Origin: G963666935 sp963666935
GTDB lineage: Bacteria > Bacillota > Clostridia > Christensenellales > CAG-138
DNA length: 64,000 nucleotides
NCBI GenBank assembly: GCA_963666935.1
Contig: OY762936.1
Coordinates: 1,550,001 to 1,614,000, forward strand
Reading direction: 5' to 3'
The position numbers and the translations under genes were made by a program. The notes under the pieces were generated by a model. It ran no database searches and was not told the origin of the DNA. It worked only from the letters and a program-made list of their open reading frames with translations. Below are positions 33,029 through 40,608 of the stretch, in pieces. Within the stretch, counting starts at the first letter, position 1, and every line of letters begins with the position of its first letter.

Positions 33029-34507
33029 TCAAAGCATAATGCAAATCAGTCCGTTGCAACCTTCGTTGACCATCCTCTGTACGGTGCCTTGAAGCCTCTG
33101 CTGCACCTCGTCGGGCATGCGATTCACCTTGCTCACCATCTCATCCCGTACCAATTCATACAAGGGCTTGCCGAAGATGTTAGTTTCCCAAATCTTTGCC
33201 GGTTCACTGTCGTATGTGTTCATGAGATAGGCCATAAACTCTTCAGACTGTGCTTCCGTTCCCACGATGGGCGCCACTTCGGACTCAATATCGACTTTAA
33301 TCAGATGCAAGCCCGAGGCCCGAGCACGGAGCTTCACGCCAAACCGGCCTCCATGCCTGACGATCTCCGGCTCCGCAAGTTCCATTTCGCTCATTTCCGG
33401 CGGCACCATGCCGTAACCGCTGGCATAGGCCTTCTCCAACGCAAACTTGATCTTGTCGTACTGCCGTTTAGCGCCCACAAAATCCTTAATTGTAGCCACC
33501 AGATGGGCGTCGTCTTTGATCTCGTACCCGCACTCTTCGCCGATAACGGTGTAAAACATACCGTTTTCAGGCCGCATTTCAATTTCAATAACGCCTGCTC
33601 CCAACTCTACCCGCTTCAGTGTTGCTTCATCAAACCCATCAATGTTCTGAAGCTGGGAGAATACGGCTGTGCAATCCTTCATCCGCTCCGCTTCTGCAAT
33701 GGCACCTGAGAGCGGCTGCATCACGCGCTGAACCAGCCAGTGCTCGGAACCCAGCGCGCTCATCCAGCTGGGGACAGTGAGCTGCAAAAGCCGAATGGGG
33801 AACTCCATGAGCACATTTTCCAGGATGTCCGCACATTCTCGGGCGCTCATGTTCATGATATCCACAGCAAGCACTTTTACGTTGTATTTTTGGGACATAC
33901 TTTCCGCCAGCATCTGTGTATCCTCAGATTCCGGATGCGTGCTGTTGAGCAAAACCACAAAAGGCTTTCCCTGCTCCTTGAGTTCATTGATGACGCGCTG
34001 CTCTGGCGTGGAATAATTCTCCCTTATAATTTCCGTAATGCTACCGTCAGTGGTAACCACGACGCCAATGGTGGAATGGTCAGTGATGACCTTGCGCGTG
34101 CCGATCTCGGCCGCGTCCCCAAAGGGAATGTCATAGTCAAACCACGGGGTGCGCACCATGCGGGGCATCTCGTTCTCAACGTGACCTGCCGCACCTTCTA
34201 CCATATACCCCACGCAGTCCACCATGCGCACGCGCACACTGCTATTGTCGTCTAGGTCAAGCCTTGCCGCTTCATTGGGCACGAATTTCGGCTGCGTGGT
34301 CATAATCATCTTTCCGGCCGCGCTTTGCGGCAGCTCATCGATGAGACGCCGACGTTCAAACTCGTCCGTTATGCCGGGAATCACCAGCATATCCATGAAC
34401 CGCTTGATAAATGTCGACTTCCCCGTTCGTACGGGGCCCACAACGCCGATATATATGTCTCCGCCCGTTCTTTCTGCGATATCCCGATAAAGTTCAATGC
34501 GATCCAT
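33029..34507 (-). CDS. spoIVA: Stage IV sporulation protein A (spore coat morphogenetic ATPase)
   Basis: 492 residues, the same length as the B. subtilis protein. SpoIVA polymerises on the forespore surface using ATP and is the base layer of the coat and needed for the cortex. The N-terminus DIYIGVVGPVRTGKSTF carries Walker A; DCVGY and TVGVVVTTDGS-like G-domain segments follow, and a long alpha/beta middle leads to the conserved C-terminal segment that contacts SpoVM. GGAGGTG precedes the ATG. It lies downstream of der on the same strand with a hairpin between, so it probably also has its own mother-cell promoter, though no clear sigma-E site was found by eye. Confidence 0.97.
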   Translation of the reverse strand: MDRIELYRDIAERTGGDIYIGVVGPVRTGKSTFIKRFMDMLVIPGITDEFERRRLIDELPQSAAGKMIMTTQPKFVPNEAARLDLDDNSSVRVRMVDCVGYMVEGAAGHVENEMPRMVRTPWFDYDIPFGDAAEIGTRKVITDHSTIGVVVTTDGSITEIIRENYSTPEQRVINELKEQGKPFVVLLNSTHPESEDTQMLAESMSQKYNVKVLAVDIMNMSARECADILENVLMEFPIRLLQLTVPSWMSALGSEHWLVQRVMQPLSGAIAEAERMKDCTAVFSQLQNIDGFDEATLKRVELGAGVIEIEMRPENGMFYTVIGEECGYEIKDDAHLVATIKDFVGAKRQYDKIKFALEKAYASGYGMVPPEMSEMELAEPEIVRHGGRFGVKLRARASGLHLIKVDIESEVAPIVGTEAQSEEFMAYLMNTYDSEPAKIWETNIFGKPLYELVRDEMVSKVNRMPDEVQQRLQGTVQRMVNEGCNGLICIML

Positions 34508-34578
34508 TCAGACACCTCCAATATACGATCAAGCATTAGATATATATGAATGGAATTCGCGAATCATGCGAATGAAAA

Positions 34579-34601
34579 TGCAGGCATATACTGTGCCTGC
34601 A
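34579..34601. terminator. Hairpin after der
   Basis: TGCAGGCA (34579-34586) and TGCCTGCA (34594-34601) form a perfect 8-bp stem. On the minus strand only a short TTTT follows, so it may attenuate rather than stop transcription into spoIVA. Confidence 0.55.
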
Positions 34602-34607
34602 AAAAAA

Positions 34608-35939
34608 TCATTTCAGTTCGTCGTTTCGGCCTCGAGCCCGCACGATGAGGCGTATAGGCGTTGCATCAATTTTAAAGGATTTTCGAATAAAATTCTCCAG
34701 ATAGCGTTTGTAGGAGAAGTGCATCATCTCCGGATTGTTCACAAACAGCACAAAGGTCGGCGGCCGCGTGGAAACCTGCGTGGCATAGTAAATTTTAAGC
34801 CTGCGTCCCTTGTCGGAGGGTGGCTCCATCATTGTAATAGCTTCGGCAACCACGTCGTTTAGTTTGCCGGTAGAAACGCGCATGCAGTTCTGAGCGTAGG
34901 CGTGCTTGGCCAGCTCAAGAATCTTGCTGACCCTCTGCCCGGTCTTGGCGGAAATGAAGAGAAAAGGTACATAGTCCATAAAGGCCAAGTCCGCAGCCAT
35001 TTTCTTTTTAAACGCATCCATGGTATAGGTATCCTTTTCCACGGCGTCCCATTTGTTGACCAACACCACGGAGGCCCTTCCCTCCTCGTGTACGTAACCG
35101 GCGATCTTTACATCCTGCTCGCTCAGGCCCTGCGTAGCGTCAATCACAATCAGTACCACATCAGCCCTGCGAATAGCACCTAGGGAACGGATTACACTGT
35201 AACGCTCCACGGTTTCGTCCTCAATGGCGCGCTTGCGCCGAATACCGGCGGTATCCACAAGCACATAGGGCTTCCCATCGTATTCAAAGGGCGTGTCGAC
35301 GGCATCCCGGGTGGTTCCGGCAATCTCGCTCACAATGGTACGTTCATAGCCCAAAAGAGCGTTCACAAGGCTGGATTTTCCCACGTTAGGCTTGCCCACA
35401 ATAGCGATGTTCGTGGATTCATGCTCCTCATCTTCCTCGTGTTGCGGAAAATGAGCTACCACTTCATCCAGGAGATCGCCCAGTCCCAGCCCCTGTTCAG
35501 CGGAGATCGTGATGGGATTCCCGATTCCAAGGCTGTAGAAATCGTAGGCCGTATCCTCAAATTTAGGGTGATCTACCTTGTTGACCGTCAACACCACGGG
35601 CTTCTTCGAGCGGCGCAGGATATGCGCCACGTCTTCATCCGCTGCCGTCAGGCCGTCCCGGCCGTCCACAAGGAAAATAATGACATCTGCAGTATCGATG
35701 GCCAATTCTGCCTGACGGCGCATCTGCACACTGATGATGTCCTCCTTCATGGGCTCAATGCCCCCGGTATCAATCAAGGTAAACTGGTGCGTCAGCCACT
35801 CCGCGTCGCCATAAATGCGGTCGCGGGTCACACCCGGCGTATCTTCTACAATGGCAATCCGTTTGCCTACGATTCTGTTGAAAAAAGTGGATTTTCCCAC
35901 GTTGGGACGTCCCACCACCGCTACCAATGGTTTTGCCAT
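34608..35939 (-). CDS. der: Ribosome biogenesis GTPase Der (EngA)
   Basis: Essential tandem GTPase for 50S subunit assembly. 443 residues from ATG 35939 behind AAAGAGGTG. G domain 1 has GRPNVGKST, DTPGVTRD and NKVD; G domain 2 has GKPNVGKSS, DTAGIRRK and NKWD. A KH-like domain closes the protein. The start lies 1 nt after the stop of the DUF512 gene, indicating coupling. Confidence 0.96.
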   Translation of the reverse strand: MAKPLVAVVGRPNVGKSTFFNRIVGKRIAIVEDTPGVTRDRIYGDAEWLTHQFTLIDTGGIEPMKEDIISVQMRRQAELAIDTADVIIFLVDGRDGLTAADEDVAHILRRSKKPVVLTVNKVDHPKFEDTAYDFYSLGIGNPITISAEQGLGLGDLLDEVVAHFPQHEEDEEHESTNIAIVGKPNVGKSSLVNALLGYERTIVSEIAGTTRDAVDTPFEYDGKPYVLVDTAGIRRKRAIEDETVERYSVIRSLGAIRRADVVLIVIDATQGLSEQDVKIAGYVHEEGRASVVLVNKWDAVEKDTYTMDAFKKKMAADLAFMDYVPFLFISAKTGQRVSKILELAKHAYAQNCMRVSTGKLNDVVAEAITMMEPPSDKGRRLKIYYATQVSTRPPTFVLFVNNPEMMHFSYKRYLENFIRKSFKIDATPIRLIVRARGRNDELK

Positions 35940-35940
35940 T

Positions 35941-37254
35941 CTACACCTCTTTGCACAATTCAAATAGTTCTTTTACAAATGCCTCGCCATCGTCGGCGCT
36001 CATAGGAACAATCCGTTTCCCCATCCTCCGGGAGAGATCCTTAAGGTCTGTCCCGTCCAAAAATACCGTATCGTTCTCCTTAAGCATCGTGCGTGGAATT
36101 AAAAGAATATCAGATTTCATCGCATTTATCAACTGTTCCGCCAAATCTGTAGCGGTTATGAGCCCGCTGACCGTGACGTGCTCGCCAAAATAGTGGTTTG
36201 TCACCGCGTGTGTTTCGATTTCAATACCGTAAGGCTTTAGCTTTTCAAACAGCCGCCTCATAAACGTGGCCGCAGACATGCCGGTCGCAGAATCTAGCAC
36301 AATGTTGCGGGCCATCCCCTGCTCTGACAAGGCGCAAAGAAACTCGCTTTCAAATTTTCGCAAAAGGCCCACGCCGTTTTCGATCTGCAAGTAGTCCTCG
36401 TAAGTTTCTGCCGGCGGTAGTTCTTTACCGGCCAGAATGTACAGCTCGTCCGACGCGAAAACGAAGCCAGATCCCGTGCGGGCACAGGCAATTTGCTGCC
36501 ATCTAACAATTTGTTCCACCACCGCGGCCGCCTCCTGCGGGCTTACGCCCACAAGTGGATAAAGCCGATCCCGAAACTTGGTAAGACCCACGGGCACCAC
36601 CGCTAGTGTACCCGCGGCAGGATATAGGTCCAGCAAATCCGAAATCGTGCGGTCTAGGATCGCGCCGTCATTGATTCCCGGGCAGAGTACCACTTGGGTG
36701 TGAAATGTAAGCCCTGCCTCTTTCAGCCTGACAAGCCGTTCCATGATCCTGCCGGCGGACGGATTATTCATCATGCGTTCACGCACTGCACCGTCTGTCG
36801 CGTGCACCGAAATGTAAAGCGGCCCCGCGTGCCGTTTTAGCATCCGCTCAAACTCGCCGTCATCTACGTTTGTCAGCGTCACGTAGTTGCCCATGATCAG
36901 GGAAAGCCGCCAGTCGTCATCCTTGACGTGCAGCGAACTGCGCACGCCCTTGGGCATCTGATCAATGAAGCAGAAGATGCAGTGATTTTTGCAAGACCGA
37001 ATGGGGCTCATCAGCCCGCCGTGCTGGAAGGTGAGGCCCAGCGGTTCGTACAGCTCTTTATCGATTTCCGCCTCCACAATTGTGCCGTCAGGCTCCGCAA
37101 AGCACATTGAAATCGACTCACCCGTAGTGAGCTGTTCGTAGTCAATAATATCGTGGATCTCTTCCCCGTCAATGGAGAGAAGGTGGCATCCCTTGGTAAT
37201 TCCCAGTTCCTCGCCGATTGACCCCGGATCCACTGAAACAATCAGATGATTCAT
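35941..37254 (-). CDS. PDZ / radical-SAM / DUF512 protein
   Basis: 437-residue protein with an N-terminal PDZ-like domain (about 1-60), a radical-SAM-like segment with cysteines in RSCKNHCIFCFIDQMPKG (about 85-105), and the C-terminal DUF512 domain. The family is widespread in Clostridia, nearly always beside der, and has no proven reaction. I place the start at ATG 37254; a TTG at 37260 overlaps the PBP stop codon. The C-x3-C-x2-C spacing fits a 4Fe-4S radical-SAM cluster. Confidence 0.85.
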   Translation of the reverse strand: MNHLIVSVDPGSIGEELGITKGCHLLSIDGEEIHDIIDYEQLTTGESISMCFAEPDGTIVEAEIDKELYEPLGLTFQHGGLMSPIRSCKNHCIFCFIDQMPKGVRSSLHVKDDDWRLSLIMGNYVTLTNVDDGEFERMLKRHAGPLYISVHATDGAVRERMMNNPSAGRIMERLVRLKEAGLTFHTQVVLCPGINDGAILDRTISDLLDLYPAAGTLAVVPVGLTKFRDRLYPLVGVSPQEAAAVVEQIVRWQQIACARTGSGFVFASDELYILAGKELPPAETYEDYLQIENGVGLLRKFESEFLCALSEQGMARNIVLDSATGMSAATFMRRLFEKLKPYGIEIETHAVTNHYFGEHVTVSGLITATDLAEQLINAMKSDILLIPRTMLKENDTVFLDGTDLKDLSRRMGKRIVPMSADDGEAFVKELFELCKEV

Positions 37255-37256
37255 AT

Positions 37257-38804
37257 TCAATAACCCAACTCAATGGCCTTTTTAAAAATTTTTGCGACCA
37301 TGGGCGCCGCAACGCTGCCACCGCTTCCGGCCTGTTCCAGTATGATACAGATGGCCAGTGGATGTTCCTCATCCAGTACGAATCCCGTAAACCATGCGTG
37401 CGTATTCACTTTCTTGTTTTCGGAAATCTCCGCAGTACCTGTTTTTCCCCCCACCGTATATCCCTTCACGGCGGCCTTTCTGCCTGTTCCCTTGGCCACT
37501 ACCTGAATCATGGCCTTTTGAACGAACTCCGCTTCCGCCGTAGTAAGAATGGTATTGTATGCCTGACCGCCGGTGCGATGAGTGACCACCTTGTCGCTGC
37601 CCGCAACCTTGTTGAGGATTCGGGGGGTCATCGCCACGCCGTCGTTGGCGACCGCCGCCGTAAGCATGCACATTTGCATAGGGGTCATGAGGTCCTTGTA
37701 TTGTCCCACGCCCGACCATGCCAGGTTGCGCTGGTTGTCCGGGCTGGTGTAACTGCTGGAATAGATAATCATGTCGTCAAACAAAAACTCTTTGCCAATG
37801 TCCAAGCTGTTTACAACCTGCTTCATCCGGGTGGTCCCAATCTCCATGGCAAGCCTTCCGAATGTATTGTTGCAGGACTTGGCATACGCTTCAAGCAGCG
37901 TAATTTCTCCGTGGTATTCCCCGTGGGAGTCTCGGATGATGCTGTACTGATCCACCTCGGAAGGCTCTGCGCTTTCATCCTCAACCCCCTCCTCTTCCCG
38001 GTCGTAATCCTTGCCGGAGGTGTCCTCAACAAAAGCGGATTCGTCTACGCGGACGTCAGGCAGGTATTTCCCGCTGTCCTTTTCAAATACCAGTGCCCCG
38101 TCGCAGTCAAAAACGCGGTTTTGAATATCCGGAAGATATCGAAGCGCCGCAATAAGCGTAACGGTTTTAAAGGTGGATCCGGGAACATACCTGCCCATGG
38201 TAACCCGGTCAACCATGGCGCTCCCGGCCAGCTCCTTATCACCGGACAGATATTCGCCCATAGCCTCGGGATCAAACGTCGGCTGACTCACCGAAGCCAG
38301 AACTTCCCCCGTCTTGTAGTTCATAAGGACAACGGCGCCCCAGTAATCGTTCATAAGGTCATAGGCATACTCGCAAAGCTGTGAATCAATAGTCAGCACA
38401 ACACTGGAACCAGTCCGTGTTTCTCCGCTGAGCATCTGCCGGAAACGATCATCGAGGCCCTGGTCAAACCCCAATAGGTATTTTGAAAACATGGTCTCCG
38501 CGCCCATCGTCTGGCCGTAGTTATCCCCTACTACATGGCAGACCGCTCTGCGCATGCTGGTAGTCAGATAATAGTGCCGTTCCCCTTTTTCATCTGTATA
38601 TGCCAACCGCACGCCGTTACGATCCAAAATCATGCCAGAAACCACGGAGCTTTTCTGATTCTGTAGCCTAGTATTGTAAGGGCTCGTAAACCAGCGTGTA
38701 CCATAGGCGTTCACAATATACACCAAGTAGACGCTCAGAATCACGAACAGGGCGCAGAAGAGCATGAGCATGGATCGGATATGTCTTTTTGTATTGTCCT
38801 TCAC
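37257..38804 (-). CDS. Class B penicillin-binding protein (PBP2-like transpeptidase)
   Basis: 515-residue peptidoglycan transpeptidase with one N-terminal membrane helix (about 8-30). Transpeptidase motifs: SxxK as PGSTFK, SxN as SCNN and KTG as GKTGTAE. The start is GTG 38804, which overlaps the stop codon of the FtsW/RodA gene (GTGA) and follows GGAGGAG by 8 nt. With the SEDS protein upstream and an FHA protein before that, it looks like the FhaB-RodA-PbpA module known from Actinobacteria and many Clostridia, a septal or lateral wall synthase pair. Confidence 0.92.
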   Translation of the reverse strand: MKDNTKRHIRSMLMLFCALFVILSVYLVYIVNAYGTRWFTSPYNTRLQNQKSSVVSGMILDRNGVRLAYTDEKGERHYYLTTSMRRAVCHVVGDNYGQTMGAETMFSKYLLGFDQGLDDRFRQMLSGETRTGSSVVLTIDSQLCEYAYDLMNDYWGAVVLMNYKTGEVLASVSQPTFDPEAMGEYLSGDKELAGSAMVDRVTMGRYVPGSTFKTVTLIAALRYLPDIQNRVFDCDGALVFEKDSGKYLPDVRVDESAFVEDTSGKDYDREEEGVEDESAEPSEVDQYSIIRDSHGEYHGEITLLEAYAKSCNNTFGRLAMEIGTTRMKQVVNSLDIGKEFLFDDMIIYSSSYTSPDNQRNLAWSGVGQYKDLMTPMQMCMLTAAVANDGVAMTPRILNKVAGSDKVVTHRTGGQAYNTILTTAEAEFVQKAMIQVVAKGTGRKAAVKGYTVGGKTGTAEISENKKVNTHAWFTGFVLDEEHPLAICIILEQAGSGGSVAAPMVAKIFKKAIELGY

Positions 38805-40060
38805 TTTTCGCACTCCTCCATCGCCTGATCCATGGCATCCTCCAGCATCTCGCCGTTGGCAATCGCCACGCCCTCTAGGACCCCCAACAGCATCATGCAT
38901 GCGATCATAGAGCTGCCGCCCGCGCTGACAAAGGGCAGCGTAATCCCCGTAAGGGGAATCAGCTTGATGACGCCGCCGATGATGATAAAACTCTGCAGCG
39001 TGATCAGTACCGTGCAACCAAATGCCACCAGCATCAAATAACGGTCCCGGGTGTTGAGAGCGATCAAAGCCCCCCGTATAATAAGCAAAAGGTAGAGGGC
39101 AATCACGGCAATGCCAAAGAGAATTCCAAACTCTTCACAAATGACCGCGAAAATATAATCCGTATTGTAAGCGGGAATCGACTTAGGCAAGCCCAAATTG
39201 AGTCCTATACCCCATATCCCACCCGACGCGATGGCCATCAGCCCCTGGGCGATCTGGTATCCGCTTGTGGAGTATGTGGTCCAGGGATTCTTCCATATCG
39301 CCACGCGCGCCTTCACGTGATCAAATAGATAATAACTCGCCACGGCACCCACACATCCCGCGCCAAGGCCGATAAATGTAGTGCCGACCTTTCCTGTGGC
39401 ACAGTAAAACAAAATCAGATAGGTTCCCGCGATCAACATGGCGGCGCCCAAATCCCTTTCCGCCACTAAAAGCGCCACGATAGCGATGGTGACAATGGCA
39501 GAGGGCAGCCAGTCGCTACGCTTTTCCACAACCGTCATGCTGTTGGCGATGATAAAAACCAATGCGACCTTTACGAATTCCGAAGGCTGAATTGTTTGTC
39601 CCGCAATACTGATCCAGTTCTTTGCCCCGCCGTTTTCCTTACCCACCAGAAGCAGAACCACAAGAACAGCTATGCTTCCCAGTGCAAGAAGCCAGTTGAG
39701 CTTCTGCATAATTTTAGGCCTATGCATGAGGAAGATGCATAGCAGCATTGCCACGATTCCAATCCCATAGAGCATTAGCTGCTTCACTGCGCCATCAGGT
39801 CCCATGCGGTACTGCATGATCATGCCAATGGCCGCGAGGAGGTTGGCGATAACCAGTATAAACCTGTCCGCATAGCGGGAAATAAGGACAACGACCACAT
39901 ACTGCACCAGCAGTACGGCAATGAGAATCAAAGCAAAAAGTATCGCCTTAAAGTCAAAGGCTTCGTCCCGAAATGCCAGCAGCATGAATGCAGACATTTC
40001 GAAAATCATAACCATGACCAGCAGCCCAGAGGCGCTGATTTGTCTAACTCTATTCATCAT
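38801..40060 (-). CDS. FtsW/RodA/SpoVE family SEDS glycosyltransferase
   Basis: 419-residue polytopic protein (about 10-12 helices) that polymerises peptidoglycan glycan chains. Family landmarks include GAKNWI, VKVALVFIIAN, ERDLGAAML and the C-terminal TGITLPFVSAGGSS. It starts at tandem ATGs at 40060 overlapping the FHA gene end and ends coupled to the PBP gene. SEDS proteins work with a class B PBP, here its neighbour. Whether it serves division, elongation or spore cortex is not decidable from sequence. Confidence 0.93.
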   Translation of the reverse strand: MMNRVRQISASGLLVMVMIFEMSAFMLLAFRDEAFDFKAILFALILIAVLLVQYVVVVLISRYADRFILVIANLLAAIGMIMQYRMGPDGAVKQLMLYGIGIVAMLLCIFLMHRPKIMQKLNWLLALGSIAVLVVLLLVGKENGGAKNWISIAGQTIQPSEFVKVALVFIIANSMTVVEKRSDWLPSAIVTIAIVALLVAERDLGAAMLIAGTYLILFYCATGKVGTTFIGLGAGCVGAVASYYLFDHVKARVAIWKNPWTTYSTSGYQIAQGLMAIASGGIWGIGLNLGLPKSIPAYNTDYIFAVICEEFGILFGIAVIALYLLLIIRGALIALNTRDRYLMLVAFGCTVLITLQSFIIIGGVIKLIPLTGITLPFVSAGGSSMIACMMLLGVLEGVAIANGEMLEDAMDQAMEECEK

Positions 40061-40529
40061 CGCCCTCCGTTTCCTCCCTCAGCGGCACCCTGCTGAGCTT
40101 GTATCGAAACTCCACATTCCCCATGTGAACCAGATCACCGTTCTCCAACCGCTTCTGCCGCTTATTGAGCCGAACACCATTGATCCATGCCTTAGCTCGG
40201 CCAACCCTCTTTAAATAGCCTTCCCCCTTCTTCTCATAAAGAATGGCATGTCTGCGGCGAACGGACCGGTCGTCAATGCAGATATCGCAATGGCTGCTCC
40301 TGCCGATCAGGTTGTTCTTAACCAGAATAAAGCCGCCCTCTTCTTCGTCAAAAGGCGGAAGGAATTCGATGTACTTTGCGTATCCGTTTTCAATCCAGCG
40401 CTTCACCCGCCGAAGCTCGCTGTATTCATAGACGGAATGATATATGATCCGAAATAGGATATAAATGATAATTGCAACAAAAAAGTACCGCATGATCGTT
40501 GCAGCAATGGAATAAGCTTCAGCGTTCAC
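40050..40529 (-). CDS. Membrane-anchored FHA domain protein
   Basis: 159 residues with one N-terminal membrane helix (about 12-28) and a C-terminal forkhead-associated domain (about 70-145) with the phosphothreonine-binding residues of GRSSHCDICI and RRRHAIL, and the Asn of AWINGVRL. It is the first gene of the FHA-RodA-PBP operon and overlaps the next gene by 11 bp. Its place suggests it relays Ser/Thr phosphorylation to the wall synthase, as described for FhaA/FhaB in mycobacteria; no kinase is in the window. Confidence 0.9.
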   Translation of the reverse strand: MNAEAYSIAATIMRYFFVAIIIYILFRIIYHSVYEYSELRRVKRWIENGYAKYIEFLPPFDEEEGGFILVKNNLIGRSSHCDICIDDRSVRRRHAILYEKKGEGYLKRVGRAKAWINGVRLNKRQKRLENGDLVHMGNVEFRYKLSRVPLREETEGDDE

Positions 40530-40608
40530 AGCGGTACCTCCCTGACATATTTAGTTGATTATATCATACTTCTATCAGGATATTATTAACATTTTTTTGA
40601 ACATTGGT

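Noticed and set aside
32867..33709. 280-codon plus-strand frame opposite spoIVA
   Set aside because: Antisense to spoIVA, which matches its family over the full length; the frame has no ribosome site or family match.
33000..34607. Sigma-E promoter for spoIVA
   Set aside because: A loose TCATATA / CGTATATT pair lies upstream of spoIVA, but it matches the consensus too poorly to annotate.
37218..38384. 388-codon plus-strand frame opposite the PBP and DUF512 genes
   Set aside because: Opposite strand of well-supported genes, no recognisable domain, no ribosome site.
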